Shown piece after piece: positions 8,821-18,371 of a stretch of 64,000 nucleotides of DNA; position 1 is the stretch's first letter, and each line of letters starts with the position of its first letter. The position numbers and the translations under genes were made by a program. Source of the stretch: Sphingobacterium humi (GTDB taxonomy: Bacteria; Bacteroidota; Bacteroidia; Sphingobacteriales; Sphingobacteriaceae); the NCBI RefSeq assembly GCF_009768885.1, contig NZ_WSQA01000016.1, forward strand, positions 41,725 to 105,724. The letters run 5' to 3'. Under the pieces are notes generated by a model. It searched no databases and was not told the origin of the DNA. It saw only the letters and a list, made by a program, of their open reading frames with translations.

Positions 8821-9999
8821 ATGGCTGTCAGCGGATTACCCTTTATTCTTGATCGTGGTTGTGGACTGGATGTCCACAAAGACACATTAGTTGCTACCAT
8901 TAAAGGTAGTGATTTTGACACAGAGACAAAAACCTTCTTAACTTTTACGGATGACCTGTACAATTTAGTGGAATGGCTTCAAGCCCATTCCATTACACAG
9001 GTTGCCATGGAGAGCACTGGAGTTTACTGGCGACCAGTTTACGCAGTTTTGGAAGACTATTTTCACATCCTACTGGTCAATGCCCGGCATATCAAAAATG
9101 TTCCGGGACAGAAGACCGACAAGAAGGATAGCGAATGGATCACCAAACTGCTTCTTTCCGGTCTACTGAAGGGAAGCTTCATCCCACCACAACATATCCG
9201 TGAGCTCAGAGAGCTTTTCCGACATAGACGTAAGCTCATCGCTATGCGAACCGCAGAAAAAAATCGGTTACAGAACATCCTTGAATCCGCCAACATCAAA
9301 CTGCGGAGCGTGGTCAGTGACGTATTTGGGGTAAGCGCCATGGAAATGGTTCGAGCCATGGCTAATGGTCAGGTCGATCCCTTGCTATTGGCAAGTATGG
9401 CCAAGGGTTCATTGGTCAAGAAACACGCAGAGCTACTTAAGGCTCTCACGGGTAAGATTACAGATCACCACCGCTTCATGTTGAACCTAATACTGCAATC
9501 CATCGATCATATCAATCTTCAAATAGCACAATCAGAGGCTCAGATGGAACAGTACGCAAGGATCATGCACCAGGAGCTGAAACTACTGGAATCTATCCCA
9601 GGAGTATCTTCCAGAGTGGCATTGGGTATCGTTTCAGAAATCGGTACGGACATGGATCAATTTGCAACACATCAGAACCTTTCTTCATGGGCTGGGGTTT
9701 GCCCGGGTAACAATGAAAGTGCAGGAAAGAAGTACTCCTCGAAAATAATACGTGGAAACAAGTATCTCAAGACAACGCTCGTAGAGGCAGCATGGGTAGC
9801 CGCTAGATCCAAGGTAAATCCATTGCTTGCGGTCAAACATCATCAAATCGCTGCACGAAGAGGTCAGAAGAAGGCAACAATAGCCATCGCACATAAAATC
9901 TTGATTGCAGCATATCATGTCCTGAGGGACAATGAACCCTATCAATTGCATCCACAGGATAAGAAAATACTTGAAAATAGACGACTTAAAAAAAATTGA
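8821..9999 (+). CDS. IS110-family DEDD transposase
   Basis: Recombinase of 392 residues that moves the element by an RNA-guided mechanism in this family. The N-terminal RuvC-like DEDD domain is visible: GLDVHKDT with D17, then AMESTGVYW near residue 62, then GQKTDKKDSEW near residue 96. The C-terminal Transposase_20 domain shows IPGVSSRVALGIVSEIG and a following WAGVCPGNNESAGK, with the family's conserved Ser region. Length is full, so the gene appears intact. The start at 8821 places the first Asp at the usual distance from the N-terminus. Confidence 0.95.
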   Translation: MAVSGLPFILDRGCGLDVHKDTLVATIKGSDFDTETKTFLTFTDDLYNLVEWLQAHSITQVAMESTGVYWRPVYAVLEDYFHILLVNARHIKNVPGQKTDKKDSEWITKLLLSGLLKGSFIPPQHIRELRELFRHRRKLIAMRTAEKNRLQNILESANIKLRSVVSDVFGVSAMEMVRAMANGQVDPLLLASMAKGSLVKKHAELLKALTGKITDHHRFMLNLILQSIDHINLQIAQSEAQMEQYARIMHQELKLLESIPGVSSRVALGIVSEIGTDMDQFATHQNLSSWAGVCPGNNESAGKKYSSKIIRGNKYLKTTLVEAAWVAARSKVNPLLAVKHHQIAARRGQKKATIAIAHKILIAAYHVLRDNEPYQLHPQDKKILENRRLKKN

Positions 10000-10302
10000 C
10001 AGATTACAGAAACAATTGAGTACCCTTAAGAACACGTCTTACAAATAGAAGATCGACCTTTTTTTGGTGGTTAGACTCCCCGGAAATAAAACTGATATCA
10101 GACGTTAAGAACCAACAGTTGATGCCTTTAGAGCTCGTAGAAAAAATTATACTCTTGTTTTTATTAATCAAGTTCTTTTCACGATAAATAATCATTCATA
10201 AGAAACAAAAACAAAATAGTCCCGACAAAAAAATAGACCCTTGAATAATCACTGGTCTAATATTTTATTGGATTGCATTTAAAAAACAATAATAACTTTC
10301 AG

Positions 10303-10325
10303 AAAAAAAAGGGCAGAGCGCCCTT
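10303..10325 (-). terminator. Rho-independent terminator of ndk
   Basis: On the minus strand there is a perfect 6-bp stem AAGGGC/GCCCTT (10309-10314 and 10320-10325) with a 5-base loop, followed by eight T. It lies just after the ndk stop codon. Confidence 0.9.
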
Positions 10326-10347
10326 CCTTAAGTCTTATGATAAGCAA

Positions 10348-10767
10348 TTAAAATCTCTCGAATTGCGAAAAAAAGAAATTCCCTTCAATTTCTGCATTTG
10401 CATCAGAATCTGATCCATGTACTGCATTAGCTTCAATGGAGTTTGCATACTTACTACGGATAGTACCTTCAGCAGCTTTAGTAGGATCTGTAGCCCCGAT
10501 TAAAGTTCTAAAACTCTCAACAGCATTATCCTTTTCTAGAATTGCAGCTACGATTGGACCTGATGTCATAAAAGCAACTAGTTCAGAATAAAAAGGACGG
10601 TCCTTGTGAATAGCATAAAAACTTCCCGCTTCAGATTCTGTTAAGTGGATGTATTTCATCGCCTTAATCTGGAAGCCGTCTTTAATTATGTCGTTTAAAA
10701 TTGCCCCGATATATCCATTTGCTACTGCATCCGGTTTTATCATTGTAAAAGTTTTGTTTGTAGACAT
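10348..10767 (-). CDS. ndk: nucleoside diphosphate kinase
   Basis: Transfers the gamma-phosphate of ATP to nucleoside diphosphates in the cytoplasm. The 139-residue protein is full length. It shows the N-terminal TMIKPDAV with K11, the substrate segment GTIRSKYA, and the active-site NAVHGSDS with the phospho-accepting H117. It is a single gene with a strong terminator and a promoter-like element just upstream. This housekeeping gene anchors the region as chromosomal. Confidence 0.97.
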   Translation of the reverse strand: MSTNKTFTMIKPDAVANGYIGAILNDIIKDGFQIKAMKYIHLTESEAGSFYAIHKDRPFYSELVAFMTSGPIVAAILEKDNAVESFRTLIGATDPTKAAEGTIRSKYANSIEANAVHGSDSDANAEIEGNFFFSQFERF

Positions 10768-10784
10768 TGTACTTGATTTTTTCG

Positions 10785-10792
10785 CAAAGTTA
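10785..10792 (-). promoter_or_regulatory. candidate -7 promoter element of ndk
   Basis: The minus strand reads TAACTTTG, matching the Bacteroidetes -7 consensus TAnnTTTG, 17 bases upstream of the ndk start. No good -33 TTTG is seen at the usual spacing. Confidence 0.45.
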
Positions 10793-10799
10793 ATCTTTC

Positions 10800-11330
10800 C
10801 TAAGAATATACACTAAGAATATTAATAAAACCTGAAAATATCTGGTTATTTATTATCTTAAATAGTCAAGATATTGGTCATAGGTTGGTAGTCCTAAAGA
10901 ACGTTACTTTGCGTGCTATATAATTGCTGTTCCGTTTTCTTTAGTATTTTTAAAATACTTTACATTACACATCATCTACAACTTTAAATTTATCAATCGT
11001 AAAGTTCATCTAAAAGATAAATTTGGAGTACCCGATTTGATAGTGTTAGCCTAAAATATTCCTCCTTTCCAGGAGTAAATGATTGAAATCTCAAAATACT
11101 GGTAAAAGAATAACCTTGCCCTTTTAGCGTGTAGTTGTTGGATATTGAAATTATTTATTTTTTAATATTCTAATAGTCAGGATTGTAGCCTTATTTTTTT
11201 GTTATAAGATGCAGTGTAGAATTGTATTAATGATGTTTTTTGTGTCTTTTTTTGAATTCGATAAACACTAATTTTATGTTATTAACCTGGCCATCTGTAA
11301 GGCGTGTGGCGCAATGTAACCAAAAACAAA
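10800..11330. other. intergenic stretch, no gene seen
   Basis: About 530 bases between ndk and the ADP-ribosylglycohydrolase-fold gene. The sequence is strongly AT-rich with only short frames. It should contain the promoters of the two divergent genes, but only the ndk element could be marked. Confidence 0.5.
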
Positions 11331-11333
11331 TCT

Positions 11334-12908
11334 ATGAAGAAGTACTTTATTATTCCAAAAATCATCCTTGGCATGCTTGCTGTTTGTTTATCAGCATCAT
11401 CATATGCGCAAAACAGTTTACCTAAGCAAGCGAAAATTAAACCAGATGTGTTAAAAGATAAACTCAAAGGAGGTTGGGCAGGCCAAGTAATCGGTGTGAC
11501 CTTTGGTGGTCCCACAGAGTTTAAATATAATGGAACGTATTTGCCGGATAATAAAGTAATTCCCTGGTTCGATGGCTACATTAAGAAAACAATGATCGAA
11601 ATTCCAGGGCTTTACGATGACGTTTATATGGACTTGACATTTGTTGATGTTATCGAGAAGCATGGAATTGATGCACCAGCTTCTGATTTTGCCAATGCCT
11701 TTGCCAATGCAGGTTACACTTTATGGCATGCGAATCAAGCAGCACGCTATAATATTTTAAATGGTATGATGCCGCCAGAATCGGGACACTGGTTAAATAA
11801 TCCACATGCGGATGATATTGATTATCAAATTGAAGCCGATTTCGCTGGGTTAATGAATCCAGGGATGCCAAATTCAGCATCTGATATTTCGGATAAGGTA
11901 GGACATATCATGAACTATGGCGATGGATGGTATGGTGGTGTTTATGTCGGCGCACTATATACGATTGCTTATATCTCTGATGATGTAAACTTCGTAGTGA
12001 AAGAAGCTTTAAAGACCGTTCCCGAGCAGAGTGATTTCTACAAATGTATTGCCGATGTTATTAAATGGCATGCACAATATCCAAATGACTGGAAACAAAC
12101 ATGGTTTGAAATTCAGAAGAAATGGTCTGAAGCGCATGGCTGTCCAGATGGAGCATTTGGTCCGTTCAATATCGATGCGAAAATCAATGCTGCCTATATC
12201 GTCTTAGGATTATTGTATGGAAATGGAGATTTCACAAAAACCTTAGAGATTTCTACACGTGCCGGACAAGATTCAGACTGTAATCCTTCCAATGCGGGTG
12301 GGGTATTAGGAACTATCTTAGGTTATGATAAAATTCCAGCATATTGGAAAATGGGTTTGAAAGAAGCTGAAGATATAAACTTTAAGTACACGGATATTTC
12401 ATTAAATAAAGTTTATGAAATCGGTTACAAGCATGCCTTACAAATGATCAAGAAAAACGGAGGTAAAGTGAGCACTAAAGAAATCGTCATCAATGTGCAA
12501 CAACCGAAAGCAGTTCGATACGAAAAAGCCTTTGAAGGAACTTATCCCATTGAACGCCTACTCTTTGGAAATAAATCATTGGTTTCAGAGCATGCCTTTG
12601 ATTTTACAGGAACAGGCATAGTGATTAAAGGAAATGCCGTGAAAAATGCTAATATCAAAGAAGACTATACCTTCGAACTCGCGGTTTATATCGATGGAAA
12701 AGAAGTAGAACGCACAAAAATGCCGACAGATTATCACTCTAGAAAACACGATATCTTCTGGAAATACCAATTGCCCAAAGGAAAGCATAATGTGAAAGTT
12801 GTGGTTACCAATCCTAAAAAAGGATACTATATCCGGATGAGCGACGCGATTATTTATTCTGATCAGCCAGTCGACGGCATTAATTTCCACGAACATAAAC
12901 ATGATTAA
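11334..12908 (+). CDS. exported ADP-ribosylglycohydrolase-fold protein
   Basis: The ATG at 11334 starts a signal peptide (MKKYFIIPKIILGMLAVCLS, cleavage near SYAQ); the frame extends 10 codons upstream but without signal character. The mature N-terminal region (KLKGGWAGQVIGVTFGG, GLYDDVYMDLTFVDV) and the later RAGQDSDCNPSNAGGVLG match the metal-binding motifs of the ADP-ribosylglycohydrolase fold (Asp pairs DDVYMD and DSD). A C-terminal beta-rich domain of about 150 residues follows. Exported members of this fold are common in Bacteroidetes and may act on N-glycosidic or sugar substrates; the substrate here is unknown. Confidence 0.85.
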   Translation: MKKYFIIPKIILGMLAVCLSASSYAQNSLPKQAKIKPDVLKDKLKGGWAGQVIGVTFGGPTEFKYNGTYLPDNKVIPWFDGYIKKTMIEIPGLYDDVYMDLTFVDVIEKHGIDAPASDFANAFANAGYTLWHANQAARYNILNGMMPPESGHWLNNPHADDIDYQIEADFAGLMNPGMPNSASDISDKVGHIMNYGDGWYGGVYVGALYTIAYISDDVNFVVKEALKTVPEQSDFYKCIADVIKWHAQYPNDWKQTWFEIQKKWSEAHGCPDGAFGPFNIDAKINAAYIVLGLLYGNGDFTKTLEISTRAGQDSDCNPSNAGGVLGTILGYDKIPAYWKMGLKEAEDINFKYTDISLNKVYEIGYKHALQMIKKNGGKVSTKEIVINVQQPKAVRYEKAFEGTYPIERLLFGNKSLVSEHAFDFTGTGIVIKGNAVKNANIKEDYTFELAVYIDGKEVERTKMPTDYHSRKHDIFWKYQLPKGKHNVKVVVTNPKKGYYIRMSDAIIYSDQPVDGINFHEHKHD

Positions 12909-12986
12909 TCAAATCGAGAAAATGGACCTATGCGATTGTTAAAAGAACAACTTTATTTTATTAGTAATCAATCCAAAACCCCCTAT

Positions 12987-13026
12987 GCTTTCAAGGTCAT
13001 TTCGATGACCTTCGAAAGCCTTTTTT
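12987..13026 (+). terminator. Rho-independent terminator
   Basis: A long hairpin with arms GCTTTC..GGTCAT and ATGACC..GAAAGC around a TTCG tetraloop, followed by CTTTTTT. An outer pair CTATGC/GCATAG (12983-12988 and 13029-13034) could extend it. It lies 80 bases after the ADP-ribosylglycohydrolase-fold gene. Confidence 0.85.
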
Positions 13027-13219
13027 CGGCATAGCAGGTTAGACGTTCTAAAAAGGATTAAAGAGTTGACATAAAAAGCCGGTAATATGGATCAATGTCT
13101 TCTTGGTATGTGGACTTATCAATTACTGAAAAAATAAGTTAAACTAAAGATCTCTTATCATCAAGGTCATAATTGTTGATAGGCTACGTATTAATACTGA
13201 TTTTAAATTATTAAACTAT

Positions 13220-15688
13220 ATGGATACTAGAAGAGAATTTTTGAAGAAAGCAGGGATGTTAGCTGGTGCAACGGCAGCATCTCCATTTATTCCGGAATCA
13301 ATTCAACGGGCATTAGCAATTCAGGCGGCACCCGGTACAACTTTCTTAGACGCTGAGCATATTGTTTTTCTAATGCAAGAAAATCGCTCTTTCGATCATA
13401 GCCTCGGTGCGCTAAAAGGTGTTCGTGGGTTTAATGATCCGCGTATTCTCAAATCGGAAGGTATTCCAATCTGGTATCAAAAAAATAAGGAGGGCCGATA
13501 TTTTACACCCTTTCATCTAGATATAGAAAAGACGAAGGCGACCTGGATGGGATCCTTGCCACATGGATGGAAGGATATGGTGGGAGCAAGAAATAATGGG
13601 AAAATGAACTGTTGGCTGGAGGCAAAGAAGGCTGGAAATGTAAACTATAAACATATGCCATTGACTTTAGGCTACTATGGTAGACAGGACTTGCCGTTCT
13701 ATTATGCCTTTGCAGATGCCTTTACCGTATGTGACCAACATTTTTGCTCCTCGCTTACTGGAACAAGCCCGAATAGATCCTATTTCTGGACAGGAACCGT
13801 CCGTGAAAACCCAAAAGATGGAAACTCCACAGCGCACTTAGAAAATCACCATATGGTACATAAGGGATTGGGTTGGACGACTTTTCCAGAACGCTTGCAG
13901 GCTGCAGGTATACCATGAAAAGTTTATCAGAATGAGATCGGTTTAAATGTAGGTATGACACAACAGGAAGTTGATTGGTTGGGAAATTTTAGAGATAATA
14001 ATTTAGAATTCCATAAGCAGTATCATATCAAGTGCCATCCCAATTATCAGCGTTATGCAAAAGATAAAGTGGCAGAATTAGAAAAAATCGTTGCCAAGAA
14101 TAAAGAACAAGCAAAAGAAACAGATGCTAAGCTATTGGCATATCTGCAGGAATTAAAGGCCGATCTGGTTGATTTTTCAGAAGATAAATTCAATGATTTA
14201 AGTCATCAGGAGCAAGAAATACATAGACGAGCCTTTACTACTAATGTCAATGATCCCCATTATCATCAATTGAAGGTTATTGAATTTTTGGAGAATGGCG
14301 TGGAACATAAAGTACATGTGCCAAAAGGAGATCTATTCTATCAATTTAGAAATGACGTAAATAATAATAAACTGCCAATGGTTTCTTGGTTGGTCGCACC
14401 CAGTCGATTTTCCGATCATCCCGGTGCCCCATGGTTTGGTGCATGGTATGTTTCCGAGACGCTCGATATTCTGACGAAGAACCCAGAGGTATGGAAGAAA
14501 ACCATTTTTGTATTAACCTATGATGAGAATGATGGTTACTATGATCATATTCCACCATTTGTGCCCGCATTGCATACACGCCCCGAGACAGGTGCTGTCC
14601 CTTCGGGAATGCGTACCGACAACGAGTTTGTCACACAACAACAGGAGCAGATTCGTAGTGCAAAACCCGATAGTAATATTGATTCTCCTATTGGCTTGGG
14701 CTTTCGAGTACCCATGGTAGTTGCCTCTCCATGGAGTAAAGGTGGTTTTGTCAATTCAGAGGTGTTTGATTTGACCTCCAGCATTCAGTTTGTCGAGTAT
14801 TTTGTTGCCAAAAAGTTAGGGAAAGATGTAAAAGAAACAAATATTAGTGATTGGCGTCGTTTGGTTTGTGGAAATATGACTTCAATATTCCGCAAAGCAG
14901 AGGATAATAATCACCCTGCAATTGATTTTGTATCGCGCGATCAACATGTGAAGCGAATCTATAAGGCACGTGAACAAGCATTACCATCTGGGTTTCAGGA
15001 AGCCTCTGATGATACCCTCAATCGATTCAGAAAAGCTCCTTTATCGAGCTTAGGTTTTGAACTTGTTGAAAAGGGCACGAAACCAGCCTGTGCAATCCCA
15101 TATGATATTGATGTGAACTTAAAGCTAGATCCAGAAAAAGCACGCATTCAGTTAATATTTGAAATTGCTGGAGATTTGGCCTCAACGAAGGATATTGGAG
15201 TACCATTTATAGTGAAATGTCCAATTGGTTATGGTGATAGTAAGGAGATCGACCGGATTTGGAATTTTGCAGTGAGACCGAAGGAAAAGATTATCTACAA
15301 TTGGCCAATTAAAGACTTTGTTGGCGAGTTGTTTTCCCTAGAGGTTCATGGTCCAAATGGATTCTACCGTCTGTTCCAAGCGGCGAAAAATAGTGTTATT
15401 CCGGTTGTGCGTTTTAACGCCCGAAGTTTATATCAGATGGTGGAATTTAAACTTACAAAGGAAGCCAATGATTACCGTGTTAAGGATATTTATCAAGAAC
15501 TCGGAACACGTTTAAAAACTAAAAAAGGACGCTCACTAACTTGGGATATTAAAAAATCAAGTAATTGGTATGATCTTGAAATATATGATCTTCAAGATCA
15601 TCATATCTTATTTAAATATGCCGGTCATCAGGAGAATGGGCAGTCCAGCATTTCCGATCCATTAATGGGTGGTCTGATTCAGGGATAG
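13220..15688 (+). pseudogene. phosphocholine-type phospholipase C interrupted by one in-frame TGA
   Basis: Without the stop this would be an 822-residue exported phospholipase C of the phosphoesterase family that includes haemolytic and acid-phosphatase-like enzymes. The N-terminus carries a Tat signal (TRREFLKKAG). Family motifs are visible: VFLMQENRSFDHSLG near residue 50, GTSPNRSYFWTG near residue 190, VLTYDENDGYYDHIPP, and two C-terminal DUF756-like beta domains. The stop TGA at 13916-13918 falls in ...QAAGIP-stop-KVYQNE; homologues usually have Trp here, so a single TGG to TGA change is the simplest explanation. All reading after the stop stays in the same frame. It may be a true nonsense mutation or a sequencing error. 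Confidence 0.9.
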
Positions 15689-15690
15689 CA

Positions 15691-15872
15691 TTACAGAAGC
15701 TAATAACACGATTACTTTTCTTATTAAGCTTTACCCTTTGTATAAGATCAATTTTGACCTCGAGGATGAAGACAATGTCCTTAGAGTTGAGGCCAATCAC
15801 ATAAATATTGATGTTGATGAAATCATAAATTGCCTGGTTGGTCAAGGCTATAATTGTGAAAGAATAGAATAA
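15691..15872 (+). pseudogene. remnant resembling a small heavy-metal-associated (HMA) domain protein
   Basis: A frame without a start codon encodes about 60 residues, ending INFDLEDEDNVLRVE, INIDVDEIINCLVGQGYNC and a stop. The pattern (strand, Asp-rich turn, strand, helix with GY near the end) looks like the C-terminal half of the small HMA/copper-chaperone-like proteins of Bacteroidetes. The N-terminal metal-binding CxxC half is missing. It lies directly after the phospholipase stop and is probably a truncated leftover. Confidence 0.4.
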
Positions 15873-15976
15873 GATAATAAGAAAAATAATGGCTTTCCGG
15901 ATGAAGATTAAAGAAGAGTTACCGGAACAAACATAGTGGACAATATGATAATGGGGCCGGATTTAGGAAGATTTCA

Positions 15977-15985
15977 CCCCCCCCC
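15977..15985. repeat. run of nine C
   Basis: A homopolymer of nine C residues in otherwise AT-rich DNA, at the left edge of the IS66 remnant. It may mark a junction, or be prone to slippage. Confidence 0.9.
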
Positions 15986-15989
15986 ACAC

Positions 15990-16181
15990 AGACACTCAAA
16001 TTTCCTCAATGGTATTGGGATTGTTTATCCCAATGGAGTCAAAATCAGTGTGGATTACGATCTTTCCCTGATTTCTAAGCTTATTCATCTCTACTAAGTT
16101 TTTTTTACTAGGTTCGACACACTGCTTTTATCTTTCGATGGCCTATGTGGATTGATCAGTTCAGGCATGAAACGTGGGTAA
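15990..16181 (+). pseudogene. degraded IS66-family element (tnpA tail and tnpB fragment)
   Basis: One frame ending at 16097 reads IVYPNGVKISVDYDLSLISK then LIHLY and a stop, which is the typical C-terminus of the IS66 TnpA accessory protein. About 30 bases later another frame (16128-16181) reads SFDGLCGLISSGMKRG, which is the core of IS66 TnpB (usually preceded by DMRK). No transposase TnpC follows. Only these short pieces remain, and the TnpB piece is already cut on both sides. Confidence 0.75.
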
Positions 16182-16290
16182 AGTATACGCTGGAAAAGTA
16201 TGTCCATACCATAAGAACTTAAAGGCAAGGTAAAATTGACCAATTGAACCAAAAAATAATTTTTCTAAATTATCAATAAATGAATTTTCG

Positions 16291-16533
16291 TTGGGTGAAT
16301 TATTTTCAAATCATAGTGATGAATTACAATTTTTGATGAATTTAAAGAAGTACTTTGGAAGATCATATTTAAATAACTTATCTACTATATTAAAGGATAC
16401 TGATATCACAGCAAAGGAGATGCAAAGGGTTGTTTTTGGACATTCAACAGATAATCTTGAAGCTATTTTAAAAAGGCCATTAAGTAAGTTTAGAAGTGAT
16501 ATTTTGAAAAAATTAGGAATATTTACAAAATAA
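16291..16533 (+). CDS. small hypothetical protein, about 80-96 residues
   Basis: A helical, charged protein (NLKKYFGRSYLNNLSTILKD, then TDITAKEMQRVVFGHSTDNL). The frame has no ATG. The TTG at 16291 is the first usual start, and the frame stays open about 17 codons further upstream, where an ATT could serve. Composition is that of a real protein. I do not recognise it. It lies just upstream of the IS4 copy and is very AT-rich, like the second small gene on the other side of that insertion. Confidence 0.45.
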   Translation: MGELFSNHSDELQFLMNLKKYFGRSYLNNLSTILKDTDITAKEMQRVVFGHSTDNLEAILKRPLSKFRSDILKKLGIFTK

Positions 16534-16645
16534 ATATGATAATTGATTTAAAATTATCCACTTTGTCAAATCCCAGCAAATAAATACTTTGAATACCTAC
16601 AATCTAATTTTTTGATCATTTTGAAAGAAATTAATCTTATTGTTT

Positions 16646-18004
16646 CAGTTGCGTCCTAAACGATGGAAAAAATGGCGGTGGATTTATACAGCAGGGAATG
16701 CTATATTTATTTTGCTAAAAACTTCCATCGCCATGGTAAATATAAACGTATTTTCCCAGATTTTGGGTCTAATCGATCGAGACATTTTTGGCAGATTGGT
16801 TCAACAATACCAATCCGACAAGCATCATAAGGGCATCAACAGCTGGACACATTTTGTGAGCATGCTATTCTGCCATTTATCCTCTGCGGATTCGGTTCGG
16901 GACATTTCTAATGGACTCCGCAGCACTACTGGCAACATGAGCCATATGGGTATCTCCAGAACGCCGAGCAAGTCCAACCTTTCCTATATGAACGCTCATC
17001 GGGACCACGGTCTTTTCAGGGATCTGTATTATAAGCTTTTGGATCACCTATGGCAACAGCATACTCATAAAAGGCCGGAATTGCGAAGATTACAACGTAA
17101 GGTGTTTTTGATGGATGCTACCATCATTCCATTGTGCTTAAGCGTATTTGACTGGGCCAAGTTCCGTAGTGCCAAGGGAGCGGTGAAGCTACACACCGTA
17201 TTGGATTACGATGGCTGCATGCCGAGTTTCGTCCATATTACCGATGGCAAACAGCATGAATCCAAAATTGCTAAGTCGATGTCATTTCCCAAAGGTTGCG
17301 TGGTTGTTGTAGACCGGGGCTATGTGGATTATGCTTGGATGAACGTTTTGGACAGCACCGGCTGTTTCTTTGTTACCCGGGCGAAATCCAACATGAAATA
17401 TACCCTAGTGAAAACGGTAAAGGGTGAAGAGCTTCGTGCTGGCGGGATCCTTGAAGATCAGCTTGTTGAGCTTGGCGGACTTGCCAATCAAAGGTATGCA
17501 GGAAAGAAGATGCGTTTGGTTCGCGTTTGGGACAGCACCAAAAACGTGGAATACGAGTTCCTGACCAATAATTTCTCCTGGAAACCAGCCACCGTAGCAG
17601 CGCTCTATAAAGAACGTTGGGAGATTGAAACCTTCTTCAAGCACCTCAAACAACGGCTTAAGGTAACCAGTTTTGTGGGAACATCTGAAAATGCAGTGTA
17701 CATTCAAATATGGACTGCACTTATCGGGATCCTGCTCTTTAAGTACATTCAGAAGAAAGCAAAGTACGACTGGAACCTCTCGAATCTGGTCAACTTTATC
17801 ACGCTGAACATATTCGTGAAAATTGATCTGTGGAAATGGGCGGATGATCCGTTCATTTCAGGAAAACCACCTGATAAAAAAGGACAATATGTGCTCTTTT
17901 AGTAACACACATAGGATACCTTTCCAGTAATTAACCAAATTCTTCAATTGAACACAAATGGAGAAGGATTTTTTATGACAAAAAATTCATTTAGGACAGT
18001 ACTG
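16646..18004 (+). mobile_element. full-length IS4-family insertion sequence
   Basis: About 1359 bases with imperfect 18-bp terminal inverted repeats: left CAGTTGCGTCCTAAACGA, right (reverse complement) CAGTACTGTCCTAAATGA. The ends were set by comparing three copies in the window: this one, a 3' fragment at 6644-7078 and a 5' end at 63882-64000. No target-site duplication could be recognised beside this copy, which may mean that the flanks have since been rearranged. Confidence 0.85.
16733..17902 (+). CDS. IS4-family DDE transposase (DUF4372 N-terminus)
   Basis: Cut-and-paste transposase of 389 residues. The ATG at 16733 (MVNINVFSQIL) is used because a corresponding ATG is kept in the copy at 63970 and because the 31 codons upstream overlap the terminal repeat region. 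The N-terminal DUF4372-like helix bundle (GINSWTHFVSMLFCHL) is followed by the DDE catalytic core: FLMDATIIPL, VVVDRGYVDY and the YKERWEIETFFKHLKQ block with the catalytic Glu. No frameshift is seen, so this copy could be active. Confidence 0.95.
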   Translation: MVNINVFSQILGLIDRDIFGRLVQQYQSDKHHKGINSWTHFVSMLFCHLSSADSVRDISNGLRSTTGNMSHMGISRTPSKSNLSYMNAHRDHGLFRDLYYKLLDHLWQQHTHKRPELRRLQRKVFLMDATIIPLCLSVFDWAKFRSAKGAVKLHTVLDYDGCMPSFVHITDGKQHESKIAKSMSFPKGCVVVVDRGYVDYAWMNVLDSTGCFFVTRAKSNMKYTLVKTVKGEELRAGGILEDQLVELGGLANQRYAGKKMRLVRVWDSTKNVEYEFLTNNFSWKPATVAALYKERWEIETFFKHLKQRLKVTSFVGTSENAVYIQIWTALIGILLFKYIQKKAKYDWNLSNLVNFITLNIFVKIDLWKWADDPFISGKPPDKKGQYVLF

Positions 18005-18027
18005 ATATTTAGAATAAATTTTCTGGG

Positions 18028-18255
18028 ATGATATTTTCAAATAAAGATCGGGACGTTAATATTGAAAAATTACTGCATTTCTATCAAAATCGATTTGCAA
18101 ACAGAGAATATATCCTAGACTTGACAAATTGTACAATATTAGAGGAAATGGGGTGTACGATTTCAGATATTTTTGAATTAACTAAATCTACTCCCTATAA
18201 GTTAATGAAAGCTCCTCATGAAGATTCTAACAAATATATCCTTTGCAGAGTTTAG
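18028..18255 (+). CDS. small hypothetical protein, 75 residues
   Basis: Starts MIFSNKDRDVNIEKLLHFYQ and contains TNCTILEEMGCTISDIFEL. It is helical, charged and protein-like, and is followed by a hairpin terminator. I do not recognise it. Its start lies 24 bases from the right end of the IS4 element, and an in-frame TAG lies just upstream, so the IS has probably replaced its native promoter region rather than cut the coding part. Confidence 0.5.
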   Translation: MIFSNKDRDVNIEKLLHFYQNRFANREYILDLTNCTILEEMGCTISDIFELTKSTPYKLMKAPHEDSNKYILCRV

Positions 18256-18350
18256 TAAATTTATTTTAAAGAATAGCAGATTACATATTGTAATGTTCCT
18301 TACTGCGTTATTTGTGAATTATTAATCACTTTTTTTAAAGTATAGGAATA

Positions 18351-18371
18351 GCAGAGAACTATTTTCTCTGC
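18351..18371 (+). terminator. hairpin, probable terminator of the 75-residue gene
   Basis: A perfect 8-bp stem GCAGAGAA/TTCTCTGC with a 5-base loop, followed by a T-rich stretch. An outer AATA/TATT pair could extend it. Confidence 0.6.

Larger units (their letters stand above)
8640..10200 (+). mobile_element. IS110-family insertion sequence (ends approximate)
   Basis: The transposase at 8821-9999 has flanking noncoding DNA on both sides that is not part of the neighbouring genes. Exact ends could not be fixed, because IS110 elements normally lack clear inverted repeats and target duplications. The upstream 180 bases hold short hairpins (see the separate RNA entry). The element sits between two minus-strand genes without breaking either. 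Confidence 0.6.

Noticed and set aside
8655..8963. Minus-strand frame of 102 codons at the IS110 start
   Set aside because: It overlaps the transposase start and the hairpin region and has no protein-like features.
9685..10035. Minus-strand frame of 116 codons at the IS110 3' end
   Set aside because: It is antisense to the conserved C-terminal part of the transposase; Cys-rich composition is typical of a shadow frame.
14346..14784. Frames antisense or shifted within the phospholipase C gene
   Set aside because: They lie inside the conserved phosphoesterase core and are not independent genes.
16291..18255. The two small genes beside the IS4 copy as halves of one gene split by the insertion
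   Set aside because: The left frame has its own stop over 100 bases before the IS, and the right frame has an in-frame stop upstream of its ATG, so they do not join into one protein.
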